The notes: generated by a model not told the origin, from the letters alone. Numbered from the stretch's first letter, positions 30,236 to 40,938 are shown. The stretch is 64,000 bases of DNA from Prosthecobacter debontii (GCA_945870855.1 CAMBTP010000007.1:1-64000), one strand, 5' to 3'. A program made the numbers and translations.

Positions 30236-32296
30236 TCATTTTTCGAGCTTGGTCGCGAGTTTCGCCGCCCAGAGCGTGGCGAGTTCGCGCAGGCCAGGGC
30301 CGCTGAAATACAAGCCGTTGCCGTCGTCGTCACGCATGCTGCCTCTAAGTGCGTCGGAGTCGGGGCCTTCGAGGGCGATGCCGGCTTTCCACAACGATGC
30401 CTGCGCGGCGCGAATGTCCTGCGACACTTCATTACCTGGGCCACGATAGCTCACTTGTGCCACCATCCATGGTGCGTTCCAACCGATCTCGCTGCGCGAA
30501 TCGACGATGAGCTTTTCAAGGCACTGGCGATACAGCTTGGCGGTCGCGTCTTGCTGGCCAGCATCGCTTTCACCCTGTTGCCAGAGGACCGCGCGGAACC
30601 CTTTAGATCCGAGTTGTTTCATGCGGGCGACGAACGACGAATAGGCGGCGCCGTTACTCTCCCAGTCGCGCACGCTGGCGGCGCCTATCCCGCAAGCGAT
30701 CAGGCCAATCGGCACGTTGAGTCGTTGGGCCATGGCATCGCCAAACGGCAACAGGAAGCTGCCACCCTCGCCGCTGGCGCCGGCTTGTGGATCGTTGGAG
30801 AGGCGCCAGCGTCTGCCATCGAAAGTGGTAACTTTACTGGTTTGGGTGGTTTGTTTTTCATCGCCGTGGTCGGAGGACTTTGACGAGTCGGCTACCACAA
30901 ACACCTCACCGACGCCCAAATGCTCGACGGCGGCATCCATGACTGTCTTGTCAGGAGCCACAGCCCGCACTTCCAAGCGGTACCAGCCGCCGGCGGGAAC
31001 GTCCATCGTCGCCATAAACTCCGCGTCCTTGAAAGTCGGCGTGAGCTTTTGCCATGCTCCCGCTTGTTCGTTGGTGACAAGTCTTGCTCCAAGCACGCTG
31101 GTTATGGCACTGGCAGGGTCTATTCGTCCGGTCACGGTGAGTTTACCCTTGGTCTTGCTAGAGCGTTGCACGACTTGGTAGTCCAGCGGCGTGAGCAACG
31201 TGAGGGTCGGCTTGCCGGGCACCAGCAGGGGCAACATGGCTTTGCCTAAGGCCTCGCCGATGAGGAAATACGTCTCGCCATTCTGATATTCATGGTGACC
31301 TGCGCCGCTTGGGGAATCCTTCTCCTCCCGCATAAAATCGGTCGTTTTGACAAACTTAACGGTGTCCTTGAACTCAGGCTTTGCCGCCACGTCGGCCTGC
31401 GCTTTTCTAACGGTCAACGCAGCTTCCGGTATGTCCGTGAGCCACGGACCGGCGAATTCCCCAATCACCACCGGCAGTCGTGGGGCCTTGAGTTCGCTGC
31501 GGACATCTTTGATCAAATTCGTTAGGTTTTGCTCGTAGGCTGCCGTTGCCTTGGCGTCGCAAAAGTCATTCCACCCGTGCCACCAAACGAAGCCGGACAG
31601 TTCGTAGCCGTCGCCGGTGTAGCCAGGAAACTGCACCTTGATGTCGCCGAGCACTTTGTTGATCGTGCCGATCATCTCGGTGTAGAACGGCCCGACAGTA
31701 CCTCCGGAACTGGGTGGCCGGAAATCCACATCCAGGCTCTTGCCGCCCCAAGCGGTCTTGATGATGAGCACTTGCTCGGCGTAATGCTCGCCCATGAGAT
31801 GGCCGAACGCCACTTCAGGCCCGAAATACATGGTGTTTCGACCCTTCCAGGTCATATCCCCGAGAGGCCAACCGTAACCAAAAGAAAGTGGCCCGTGGAG
31901 CGTGCCAAATTCACTAATCTTATACATCCATACGTCATCGCGCACGTCTGCCCACTCGCCATTTGCATTAACCAAGTGTTGGATCAAAGGTGCCTTGGCG
32001 GGATCCGACAATAGGGAGCGCAGGGTTCCTTTTTTTTCATTACCGGCGTCGTCTTTGGCCTCCAAGGTGCCCTGTCCCTGCATGTTAGATTGACCAGCGA
32101 GAATGAAGACCTTGAGCGGACCTTTGCCTGCCTGTTTGAGGATTTCGGCAGGGTCGTTCGGGGCGGCGGCGGCAAATCCGCTCAAAGCGGACCACACGCC
32201 GGCGCAAATAGCGGTCGTCAATAAGGCTGGATTTAACATGTTTGGTATTAGGTCAAGGGGGGAAATAACGAGAAAAACGGGGTGCTCAAGAAACAC
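30236..32296 (-). CDS. Sialate O-acetylesterase / SGNH carbohydrate esterase
   Basis: VFILAGQSNMQGQG, VWWHGWNDF, LWQQGESDAG. Confidence 0.85.
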   Translation of the reverse strand: MFLEHPVFLVISPLDLIPNMLNPALLTTAICAGVWSALSGFAAAAPNDPAEILKQAGKGPLKVFILAGQSNMQGQGTLEAKDDAGNEKKGTLRSLLSDPAKAPLIQHLVNANGEWADVRDDVWMYKISEFGTLHGPLSFGYGWPLGDMTWKGRNTMYFGPEVAFGHLMGEHYAEQVLIIKTAWGGKSLDVDFRPPSSGGTVGPFYTEMIGTINKVLGDIKVQFPGYTGDGYELSGFVWWHGWNDFCDAKATAAYEQNLTNLIKDVRSELKAPRLPVVIGEFAGPWLTDIPEAALTVRKAQADVAAKPEFKDTVKFVKTTDFMREEKDSPSGAGHHEYQNGETYFLIGEALGKAMLPLLVPGKPTLTLLTPLDYQVVQRSSKTKGKLTVTGRIDPASAITSVLGARLVTNEQAGAWQKLTPTFKDAEFMATMDVPAGGWYRLEVRAVAPDKTVMDAAVEHLGVGEVFVVADSSKSSDHGDEKQTTQTSKVTTFDGRRWRLSNDPQAGASGEGGSFLLPFGDAMAQRLNVPIGLIACGIGAASVRDWESNGAAYSSFVARMKQLGSKGFRAVLWQQGESDAGQQDATAKLYRQCLEKLIVDSRSEIGWNAPWMVAQVSYRGPGNEVSQDIRAAQASLWKAGIALEGPDSDALRGSMRDDDGNGLYFSGPGLRELATLWAAKLATKLEK

Positions 32297-32320
32297 CCCG
32301 TCTTCCCCGCAGTAAGTTGA

Positions 32321-35300
32321 TCACTCGGCGGTGACGCGCACGAACAACTTCGACGCGGTGAGCGGTTTATCGGCACTGAGGGTGACCGTGACCGTTTCCA
32401 CACCGGTGGCGGTGCTGTCGAGTTGTTGGTCCGCGCCGACGTCTTGAGACCATAGAAAAAGGTCCGAAGAAGTCCACACCTTATAGGTTAGGTTGGTAGT
32501 CGCCGGGGTCGCACGGCGGGTGTAGCTGAACTCGCCGCTAGTCTTGTCCAGCGGAGTTTTGATCGGGGAACACGATGAGCCACTGGACGGATCGAGGCCG
32601 AAGGCGTATTCTGATTCGTTAGACATCCCATCGCTGTCGGGGTCACCCGCGGTAGTCTTGTCGGACAAGTTCGGGTAATCGGCATCTATCCATGCCTGGA
32701 ACGGGTCGGCTGGAGCTGTCACCGTCACATCCACCGAGGTGCTCCCGAGTTCGTAATTAGCGGTATCCGTTGGTGTAAATGTCACGTCATGGGCAGCTGT
32801 GCCGACGGAGGGCACCTCGTTCGGATTGTTAAAGGCGAACGTGCCTGACACAGTCACGCCAGCCGCGTTGACAAACGTCCCACTCAAGGTCGAAGCGCTT
32901 AGCGGTTGGCCGGAGGTGATGGACGTCGCCGATGGCAAAGGGGATCCAGGAGCCTCGATCTGGAAGCCCATGATTGCCAATCCGTTTGTTGGGTTCCATG
33001 TTAGATTTATCTTTCCAAGTGAGTTGGCAACCACATCTTGGAAGAGCACATAGTTTTGCCCTTCTACCCAGGTTGATCCGTTGGGCGATGACGTGCTGTC
33101 GAGATTCTGGGTTGATCCGTTGCTGCACGTATTGTCAGTTACAAACGAACCGTTGTTCCGGTCATTGCCGTGATAGCTCGCGATGTAGATGTCGTATGCG
33201 GAACCCACGGTGAGACCGGAAAGGGTCCCAGTTTCAGAGCTATTCGGGTTCGCGCCATTGGAGAGGAGCGTGAGGGAAGGACTGCCCCAAGGGTCAAAAG
33301 CATTCCATTGATTGCCAAATTCAAAGCCCACGGCCGTTGGGGTTCCAGTGGAGTCGTTCAAGGCCGACCCAGTGACGTCTTGCCACTGACCCGACCAGGT
33401 GAATTGGTTCCAAGTCGTCCCGGCGCCTCCGGCAGGCCCAACCGGGCTGCTTTTTGAAGCGCTGCCAATGCTTACGTTAATCAAAGGCCCGGCTGACAAC
33501 GGTGCCTGATAGGTCAGGTTACCTTTGTTGACCGTGAGTGTCCGCGGCACGTTGGTGGCGGCATTGTAGTTGGCATTTCCCGACTGGCTGGCGGTGATGG
33601 TCGTGCTGCCCGCTTTGAGGATCGTCACGGTATTACCGGAAATACTCGCCACCGAAGTATCCGAACTGGTATAGCTCACAGTCAACCCGGAACTGGCTGT
33701 CCCGGTGAGCACCAACGATGCATCACCATAGGACTTGGACACCAAGGCATCAAAGGTGATTGTCTGATTTGCCGCGTTGACCGTCTGGGTCGTGGCACTG
33801 GCAGTAGTGCTGCCACTGAAGCCGGATGTTCCGCTGTATGTGGCGGTGATGTTATGACTACCGGTGGTGAGGGCACTGCTGATAAGTTGAGCCTGGCCGG
33901 TGCTGGTATTGACCGACACTGGACTACCAAGCGCCACGGCGTCGTCGTAGAACTGTACGGTACCGCCGCTGGGCGTTGGTGCGACGGTGGCCGTCAAAGT
34001 CACGTCACTGCCGTAGGTGGAAGGACTGCCGGAGGTGCCCAAGGTCGTGGTGGTGGCGGCGGCGTCCACTACAGCGGAAGGATAGGCCGTGGTTAACGCG
34101 TACTTGGACGCGAGGTAGCTACCGACGATGGCCTCTTGGTCTGCAGTCAAGGCGGTATCGTAAATCAGGATTTCGGCGATGTCGCCGTTCAAACCGTCCC
34201 GATACCCACGGTCTTTGGTAACGTTGTTCGCTTGCACGTTACCGGCTGTGACGAGGGAAACTAATTGGAATGTCCCAGTGGGCAAAGTTGTGGTGGTGCC
34301 ATCCACTACCGCTCCCATGAGCTTGGTCGTTCCACCGCGCACGTTCGAGCTGGCATCGCTGCTGCTCCACAGGCGACCACTTCCACCGCGATGGAATGCA
34401 TAACTCTCGGTGTCTCCCAGCAGGAAGCGACCGTTGTCGCCGTTTTCCTTGAGCACCCAGAACACGCTCCGGATGTTCGAAATGCGGGTGAAATTGAGGT
34501 TGCTGCCATTGATGCGCACCACCGGTTTACCGTTAGCGTCGCTTTGGCCGGTCTTATAAATAGGCGAACCATGTGTCTTGGTCGCGGTGTTGTTCTGGCC
34601 CGACATGTCCGTCCAAGAGTCGACGGTGTCCCCATCATTCAGTCCCGTAATCGTCGAGGCATCCAGCCACAAACTGAGTCCGTTCGTTACGGCCCACGGA
34701 GTAACTGTGACGGTATAGGTATTGGTAGAACCATTCACGGCGGTGACGGTGTAGGTCTGCGGGTTGGTGAAGTCCCGAGAGCTGCCGGAGGATGGACTGG
34801 CGGATGCGCCGTTGTGAGTGAAAGTGGGCGACAGCGCAGTGACAGCCATGCCAACCGGCGCCGAGACGGTGATGTTATTCCCGCTGATCGTGGCCGGACC
34901 AAAAGACGAGTCAAATGTCAGGATGTCTTTGGTCGTATCCGGATCCTGAGCAACATCATACGTCAATGTAACGGTCCCCGACCAAGTGCCGTTCCAGCCG
35001 CTCGTGAGATAAACCGCATATTCGTTAAGATCGATGGCGGGGATGCCGGTTGTGATCGTTTTGGTAATGGTTTCACCAACGCCATAAGCGTATCCACCAT
35101 CCCAAATCACCTCAGTGGCAGCGCCCGGTGCGCCGTCATCATAATTATCTCCAACCCGTAGGATACCAGAAGCGGTGCTGTTGGCGGCGAAGAAAACGCA
35201 AATGTCGCCAACATAAGGGTCGCCGGCATCCGTTCGTGCGTCGATGGCGACCGACCTGAGAATTGATCCAACAGGCAATACCGCCTTGGCGATTTTTTCT

Positions 35301-35479
35301 ACTTTGGCTCCGCCGCCAAGAGCGGTGCCGCTGCCTTGGGCACCGAGATTGATGACGCTAGTAGTGGTCAACGCATGGGCGCTGTCCGCAGTCAGAGCCA
35401 CAAGTGCCGCCATGCCTACGGCTAGGGCCGCACGTTGCATGCTGTTAGTAAAATGCCGAATAGTGTTAGGTTTTTTCAT
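32321..35479 (-). CDS. Large secreted protein with LamG-like and Ig-like repeats
   Basis: Signal peptide; LSLWLDASTITGLNDGDTVDSWTDMSGQNN; repeated TTTLGTSGSPSTYGSDVTLTATV-type domains. Confidence 0.75.
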   Translation of the reverse strand: MKKPNTIRHFTNSMQRAALAVGMAALVALTADSAHALTTTSVINLGAQGSGTALGGGAKVEKIAKAVLPVGSILRSVAIDARTDAGDPYVGDICVFFAANSTASGILRVGDNYDDGAPGAATEVIWDGGYAYGVGETITKTITTGIPAIDLNEYAVYLTSGWNGTWSGTVTLTYDVAQDPDTTKDILTFDSSFGPATISGNNITVSAPVGMAVTALSPTFTHNGASASPSSGSSRDFTNPQTYTVTAVNGSTNTYTVTVTPWAVTNGLSLWLDASTITGLNDGDTVDSWTDMSGQNNTATKTHGSPIYKTGQSDANGKPVVRINGSNLNFTRISNIRSVFWVLKENGDNGRFLLGDTESYAFHRGGSGRLWSSSDASSNVRGGTTKLMGAVVDGTTTTLPTGTFQLVSLVTAGNVQANNVTKDRGYRDGLNGDIAEILIYDTALTADQEAIVGSYLASKYALTTAYPSAVVDAAATTTTLGTSGSPSTYGSDVTLTATVAPTPSGGTVQFYDDAVALGSPVSVNTSTGQAQLISSALTTGSHNITATYSGTSGFSGSTTASATTQTVNAANQTITFDALVSKSYGDASLVLTGTASSGLTVSYTSSDTSVASISGNTVTILKAGSTTITASQSGNANYNAATNVPRTLTVNKGNLTYQAPLSAGPLINVSIGSASKSSPVGPAGGAGTTWNQFTWSGQWQDVTGSALNDSTGTPTAVGFEFGNQWNAFDPWGSPSLTLLSNGANPNSSETGTLSGLTVGSAYDIYIASYHGNDRNNGSFVTDNTCSNGSTQNLDSTSSPNGSTWVEGQNYVLFQDVVANSLGKINLTWNPTNGLAIMGFQIEAPGSPLPSATSITSGQPLSASTLSGTFVNAAGVTVSGTFAFNNPNEVPSVGTAAHDVTFTPTDTANYELGSTSVDVTVTAPADPFQAWIDADYPNLSDKTTAGDPDSDGMSNESEYAFGLDPSSGSSCSPIKTPLDKTSGEFSYTRRATPATTNLTYKVWTSSDLFLWSQDVGADQQLDSTATGVETVTVTLSADKPLTASKLFVRVTAE

Positions 35480-35699
35480 GGTATAGGTTTGTGTTGATTG
35501 TTGGATAAGAATGACTTGATTCTGTTAATTTTTTGCTAAGACAGAGTTTTGATTGCTAATTTGTTATTGGGTGAACGCTCTTGAAAGAGCCGGATATTTG
35601 CGTTTTCTAATACACACAAGAAAATGTCGGCGATCTGCTGGGGCGCAACAATTTTTTGTTTTGCAACTAGCCCAAACTTTGAATAGGCTACCAAGCATT

Positions 35700-36785
35700 A
35701 TGGAACCGATGCGCCGCATGACGACCAGTGAACTCGCCGCCGAACACCTGCGCACCGGCTTGCGGAGCGGACGCTGGGGAGAAACCCTTCCCGGAGTGGC
35801 CCGCTTGGCGCAGGATCTCGATGTCAGCCGTCACACGCTGCGCACGGCACTGCGTCAACTGGAAACCGAGGGGGTGCTTGCTGGCCGCGGCTTGGGACGG
35901 AGCCGCTGCATCACCGCCACCGGCGCGAACATCTCCTCTCAGCGCCCGCTGCGCATTGCGATTCTGCGTCACGACCTGCGTCCCACGGACAATGCCCAGA
36001 CAGCAGCAATCATATTCGAGATCATTCATTCACTGGAAAGCGCAGGCCATACTGCTTTTTTCAGCAAAATATCCCAACTCCAACTCCGCCACGATGTCCG
36101 GCGCATTGCCAAGGAAATGGCGAAGACCCCGGCGGATGCCTGGATCGTCGTGGCTGGGTCACGCCCGCTGTTAGAGTTGTGCGCCAACCTGCCGATTCCC
36201 TGCCTCGCGCTCTACGGCCGCTCCGACGGACTGCCCTTGGCCGGCGCCGGGCTAGACAGGATACAGGCCTTCCGCGCTGTTACTCGCGACCTCATTAAGC
36301 TGGGGCACCGTCGCATCGTACACATCGTGCGAGCCACCCGTCGCGAGCCAGTTCCGGGAGCTCCCGAACGCGCCATCCTAGAAGAGCTCGCCGCCCACGG
36401 CTTGACAACCAACGAATACAACCTGCCGAAGTGGGAGGAGACACCCGCAGGATTTTACAAATTACTCGAAAACTTGTTTCTATATTCGCCGCCCACCGCG
36501 CTAATAGTCGATGAGACAGCGCGATTCATTGCCACCATGGAGTTTCTCTCGCGGAGGGGTATCAAGGTGCCGGAACAAGTCTCGTTGGTTTTCCCCGATG
36601 ACGATCCGGCGTTGGCCTGGTGCCATCATGGGATCGCCCACCTGCACTGGGACTCCAAGCCTCTCATCCGCCGCGTGGTGCGCTGGGTGGACGCCGTGCG
36701 CAAAGGCAAGCCCGACCGCAAAATCATCAATTACCCGGCGGAATTCGTCCCCGGCGGCAGCATCGGCCCGGTGTGGAAAGGGTGA
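35700..36785 (+). CDS. GntR-type HTH regulator with LacI-like sensor domain
   Basis: RSGRWGETLPGVARLAQDLDVSRHTLRTALRQLETEGVLAG then periplasmic-binding-like domain. Confidence 0.85.
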   Translation: MEPMRRMTTSELAAEHLRTGLRSGRWGETLPGVARLAQDLDVSRHTLRTALRQLETEGVLAGRGLGRSRCITATGANISSQRPLRIAILRHDLRPTDNAQTAAIIFEIIHSLESAGHTAFFSKISQLQLRHDVRRIAKEMAKTPADAWIVVAGSRPLLELCANLPIPCLALYGRSDGLPLAGAGLDRIQAFRAVTRDLIKLGHRRIVHIVRATRREPVPGAPERAILEELAAHGLTTNEYNLPKWEETPAGFYKLLENLFLYSPPTALIVDETARFIATMEFLSRRGIKVPEQVSLVFPDDDPALAWCHHGIAHLHWDSKPLIRRVVRWVDAVRKGKPDRKIINYPAEFVPGGSIGPVWKG

Positions 36786-36801
36786 GACGGGCGAGGTTCT
36801 C

Positions 36802-36892
36802 AAGTCCTTGCGCATATCCATGCCGCCGGAGGCTTTTGACTGCTGCGGTTCTCATCCGCAGCTTTTTGGGTTCGTGATGGAAAAACGAAGTA
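36802..36892 (-). repeat. REP-like palindromic repeat, copy B
   Basis: Reverse complement of 175-265 with one mismatch. Confidence 0.9.
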
Positions 36893-36935
36893 TTCCGGTA
36901 GCAACCCGTCGTCCCGTAAAACAAAGCCGTCCTTA

Positions 36936-37033
36936 AGAGCTGTGAATAAAGAATCACAGCAGTCCAGAGCCTGCGGCGCACTCTACTTTGTTGTCACTTC
37001 ATTTTTGCGCACAAACTTTTGGCAAACGGTATA
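36936..37033 (+). repeat. REP-like palindromic repeat, divergent copy C
   Basis: gctgtga-ataaagaa-tcacagcagtccagagcctgcggcgc and acttttggcaaacggtata align to copy A. Confidence 0.7.
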
Positions 37034-37110
37034 ATCGCGGACAACGATTGCCATCTGTCTCTGCCATATTCCCCATCCCCAACGGGGATAACGGCGATAG
37101 CGAAGCCCCT

Positions 37111-38592
37111 TTAAAAATCTCCAAACGCGCCCCGAAGATCAGTCGCCGCGCTTTTTGAGGCGGTTTCTTTTTCCGGGACGAAGGAGAAGTCTTCTTTGGG
37201 TTCGATGTCGATTCCGGGGTTAGCGAGTAGGGGGCGGGTGGTTTTGTCGATGGCCTCGAGGTTGGGGAGGGTAGTGCCTTCGGGGGCGGCTTTGAGCTCC
37301 TCAAATTTCCTCGCGGTGGACATGACGCGGGTCTCGTAGGAGCCGATGGCTTTGTTGTAATTCTCGACAGCGGCGTTGAGGGAGTTTCCGAGTTTTGAAA
37401 AGTGCTCGGCGAGCTTGCCGAGGCGCTCGTGCATGCTGCGGCCGAGGGCGGAGATTTCCTTGGCGTTGAGGGCGAGGGCTTCCTGCCTCCAGCCGTAGGC
37501 GACGGCTTTCAGCAGGGCGATGAGAGTGGTGGGGGTGGCGAGGATGACACCGTTATCCACGCCGCGCTCGATGAGGCTGGGATCCGAATGGAGGGCGGCG
37601 GAGAAAAAGGATTCGCTGGGCAGGAAGAGGACTGTGAACTCCGGGGTGTCCTCGAATTGGTCGGTGTATTTTTTCGAGGAAAGCTGCTGGATGTGAGTGC
37701 GCACCTGGGCGGCGTGCTGGGTGAGAAAACGCTCGCGCTCCGCTTCGTCGGAGGTTTCGAGGGCGTTGAGGTAGGCGTCCATGGGCGTCTTGGAATCGAC
37801 GACGATGGATTTCCCGCCGGGGAGGCGCACAACGAGATCGGGGCGGAGGCGCTTACCCTCGTCGGTTGTGGAGGTGGTTTGGAGGGTGAAATCGCAGTGC
37901 TCCTGCATGCCGGCAAGCTCGACGACGCGGCGGAGCTGCATCTCGCCCCATTGGCCGCGGCCGGTCGGTTGGCGGAGGGCTTTCACGAGCGAGGCGGTTT
38001 CCTTCTGGAGGCCGAGCTGGCCTTCGCCGAGGGCGCGGACTTGCTCTTTCAGTTCGGCATACGCGCCTTCACGGAGTTTCTCGATCTCGCCGATGCGTAG
38101 CTCGAATTTCCCTAGGGAGTCAGCGACGGGCTTGACGAGGGTTTCGATGGCGGTCTTGCGTTTCTCGATCTCGCCCTTCGCCTCTTCGGTTTGCGAGGCG
38201 AGGGTGGATTTGGCGAGGTGGAGAAATTGCTCGGTAGCGCCTTTGAGTGCGTCGGCGGAGAGGGCTTTGAAGGTGTCGGAGAGCTTGATCTCGGCGCGTT
38301 CGAGGAGGGCTTGCTTTTCCTCTGCTGCCTTCCGCTCGGCTTCGAGTTGGCTTTTCATTTCACCGAGCTGGTTGCGGTAGGTTTGGGCTTCGGTCTCATT
38401 GCGCCGCCACTCTGCAGTGGTGGTGGCGAGGCGGGTTTCGGAGTCGGCATTACGGCGCTCCTCGGACTTCAGCCGCTCAGTGAGGGCGGATTTCGCGGAG
38501 CCGGCGGCGAGGTAGGTGACCAGCCATCCGACGAAGATCGAGGCGAGGGCGGTGGTGATAAAAGGAGCGTAGTGTGTGAATTCGGGCGGCAT
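37111..38592 (-). CDS. rmuC: DNA recombination protein RmuC
   Basis: GRGQWGEMQLRRVVELAGM, VDSKTPMDAYLNAL, coiled-coil N-terminus. Confidence 0.93.
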   Translation of the reverse strand: MPPEFTHYAPFITTALASIFVGWLVTYLAAGSAKSALTERLKSEERRNADSETRLATTTAEWRRNETEAQTYRNQLGEMKSQLEAERKAAEEKQALLERAEIKLSDTFKALSADALKGATEQFLHLAKSTLASQTEEAKGEIEKRKTAIETLVKPVADSLGKFELRIGEIEKLREGAYAELKEQVRALGEGQLGLQKETASLVKALRQPTGRGQWGEMQLRRVVELAGMQEHCDFTLQTTSTTDEGKRLRPDLVVRLPGGKSIVVDSKTPMDAYLNALETSDEAERERFLTQHAAQVRTHIQQLSSKKYTDQFEDTPEFTVLFLPSESFFSAALHSDPSLIERGVDNGVILATPTTLIALLKAVAYGWRQEALALNAKEISALGRSMHERLGKLAEHFSKLGNSLNAAVENYNKAIGSYETRVMSTARKFEELKAAPEGTTLPNLEAIDKTTRPLLANPGIDIEPKEDFSFVPEKETASKSAATDLRGAFGDF

Positions 38593-38705
38593 GGTCGGTT
38601 TCTTTCTACTTGCGGGGGCGGGGTTGCTGGAGTTGTTGTGGTTAGCGCGGTTCGTGATAATACTGAACTGCCGCGCCTCTGCAAACAACCAAGCATTTCA
38701 AAATC

Positions 38706-39329
38706 ATGCCACATACACTCCCCGACCTCGGATACGCGTTCAACGCTCTAGAACCCCACATCGATGCGCTGACCATGGAAATTCACCATGGCAGGCACCA
38801 CCAGGCCTATATTACGAACCTCAACAACGCGCTCGCCGGCAAGGCTGATCTCGAAGCGAAGTCCGCGATGGATCTGATTACCGACCTCGCGTCTGTCCCA
38901 GAAGAAATTCGCGGCGCGGTGCGCAACAACGCTGGCGGTCACGTGAACCACAGTTTTTTCTGGAAAGTCATCGCCCCCGGTGGCGCGAAAGCTCCCTCAG
39001 GTGATCTCGCGGCTGCCATCGACGTAGCGTTCGGTTCCTTCGATGCCTTTAAGGAAGCCTTCGCGAAAGCCGGCCTGACTCGCTTCGGCTCCGGCTGGGC
39101 GTGGCTCTGCAAAAAAGCCGACGGCACACTCGCCGTTTGCTCTAGCGCGAACCAGGACAACCCGCTCATGGGCGAGGCCTTCGGTGGCTGCGGCAGCACC
39201 CCGATCCTCGGACTCGATGTCTGGGAGCACGCCTATTATCTCCACTACCAGAACAAGCGCCCGGACTATATCGCCGGGTTCTGGAACGTAGTGAACTGGG
39301 ATGTCGTCACGGAAAACTTCGCGAGCTGA
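38706..39329 (+). CDS. sod: Superoxide dismutase (Fe/Mn)
   Basis: [45 protein letters not shown]. Confidence 0.97.
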   Translation: MPHTLPDLGYAFNALEPHIDALTMEIHHGRHHQAYITNLNNALAGKADLEAKSAMDLITDLASVPEEIRGAVRNNAGGHVNHSFFWKVIAPGGAKAPSGDLAAAIDVAFGSFDAFKEAFAKAGLTRFGSGWAWLCKKADGTLAVCSSANQDNPLMGEAFGGCGSTPILGLDVWEHAYYLHYQNKRPDYIAGFWNVVNWDVVTENFAS

Positions 39330-39346
39330 TTCCAAGCATTTTAAAT

Positions 39347-39380
39347 AAATCCCTCCGGAGAGATCCGGGGGGATTTTTTT
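39347..39380 (+). terminator. Rho-independent terminator downstream of sod
   Basis: aaatccctccgg...ccggggggattttttt. Confidence 0.85.
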
Positions 39381-39420
39381 GTGCGGTGAACTTCTAGAGT
39401 CCACCGTGCAGAAACGAGAC

Positions 39421-40938
39421 TCAAATCCCCGTCACGATCTCAACCGCGGGTAGCGCTTTTTTGATCTCGGCGATAGCCTCCGGCGTGACGGCGGTCTGCC
39501 AAAGGTAGAGGCGCTTCAGGTTCGGCAGGGCGATGAGTTTTTTCACGCCAGCGTCGGTGACTTTGGTGCCGTAGAGGTTCACAGATTCCAGTTTCGTGAG
39601 CTTCGCAAGCGTGTCCAGCGAGGCGTCGGTGATACCCGTTTCGGAAAGGCGCACCATGCGGAGATCTGTGGCAGCGGCGAGCTTCGCAATGGAAGCATCC
39701 GTGACCGAAGTAGCGGAGAGATCGATCGCGACCATTTTTGCAAGCACTGGGGCGAGCTTCGTGAAAAGCTCGTCTGTAAGGTTTTTCCGCATGGAAACGC
39801 CGGTGAAGGTGAGGCTTGAAGAGGATTGCGATTCAAAGGTTAGCCCGCCGGGGAAATCCGTTCCAAGCTTGGCGACCGTCGCGCGGAGATCATCGGAAGG
39901 CTGGTCGGAGGAAGCTTCTTTCACGGCCACTTCACCTTTTCCGATAGCTAGATCCAGCTTGCCGATAGCGGCGCGGATCTCGTCTGTTAGATTCAACTCA
40001 CCGGCGGTTTTCTTGGGATCGGCTCCTTCGTTGATCCACCATTTCACGACAGCGAGTTCTTCGGCTTCGAAGCCTGGCTTGCCATCCGGCGGCATGTGCT
40101 CCTCGTCGTCTTCGGGAAGTTCGGCGCGATATACGATATTGCTATCCTCAGCGCTGCCTACTTCGATAGCGGAACCTTCCTTGCCGCCTTTCACGAGCAT
40201 CTCGTAGGTGTCCATCCGCAGCTTGCCTTTGATTTTTCCTTCTTTGTGGCACTGCACGCAGCGCTTGTTTAGGATAGGCTGGACGATGTCCGCGTACACG
40301 ATCTGCTCCTCGAGCGGCTTGGCTTTTTCTTCTTTCTCCCTCGGCTCAAGACCGAGCGCATTGCGGATCGGATTAGGGGCATACTGAGTTAGATAATCGG
40401 TGCCGTGGGTCATCGAGGCGCCGCCGTGGCTTGCAAAGCCCATCACGCCGACACTTGAAAAAAGCAGGAGGCGATAGAATACCTGAGAGGCGGCCGGCGC
40501 GAGGCTCCATGCCTTCACGATCATGGTCACCACCGCCGCGCAAGCGAAGCCCAGTCCGCTCCAAAGATGGTTTTCCGCCAACTCGCTGCCCTCGTATCCG
40601 CCGCCATGGTAAAGCATGAAACCGGCGATCACTGCCGCCACCGCGCTACCCGCGCCGATGAAGATCGGGAGCACCCCGCGTGGTGATTTCTGCTTGGAAA
40701 ACATTCCGAGCAACTCCTGTAGCAGGATCAGCGAGAAAATCCCGATCGGAAGATGCAGGATGACTGGATGAAAGCGTCCGAGAAAGCGCACTAGGTCCGG
40801 CATTTTGTCCCCGTCCGGTTCACCGGCGAGAAATGGCATGGCGATCATGCCGCCGATAGTGAGCAGGCCGGTGATGGTCAGGAACCATGGCAATGCTTTT
40901 CCGGCGGGCTGGGTGTCGAGGTCGATTTCTTTAGACAT
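39421..40938 (-). CDS. Membrane cytochrome c-like protein with leucine-rich repeats
   Basis: N-terminal TM region, KRCVQCHKEGKIKGKLRMDTYEML (PSCyt1-like CxxCH), C-terminal LRR repeats. Confidence 0.85.
   Translation of the reverse strand: MSKEIDLDTQPAGKALPWFLTITGLLTIGGMIAMPFLAGEPDGDKMPDLVRFLGRFHPVILHLPIGIFSLILLQELLGMFSKQKSPRGVLPIFIGAGSAVAAVIAGFMLYHGGGYEGSELAENHLWSGLGFACAAVVTMIVKAWSLAPAASQVFYRLLLFSSVGVMGFASHGGASMTHGTDYLTQYAPNPIRNALGLEPREKEEKAKPLEEQIVYADIVQPILNKRCVQCHKEGKIKGKLRMDTYEMLVKGGKEGSAIEVGSAEDSNIVYRAELPEDDEEHMPPDGKPGFEAEELAVVKWWINEGADPKKTAGELNLTDEIRAAIGKLDLAIGKGEVAVKEASSDQPSDDLRATVAKLGTDFPGGLTFESQSSSSLTFTGVSMRKNLTDELFTKLAPVLAKMVAIDLSATSVTDASIAKLAAATDLRMVRLSETGITDASLDTLAKLTKLESVNLYGTKVTDAGVKKLIALPNLKRLYLWQTAVTPEAIAEIKKALPAVEIVTGI

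Noticed and set aside
34265-35161. 298-aa plus-strand ORF antisense to the 1052-aa protein
   Set aside because: Arg/Gly-rich shadow ORF, no ribosome-binding or family evidence.
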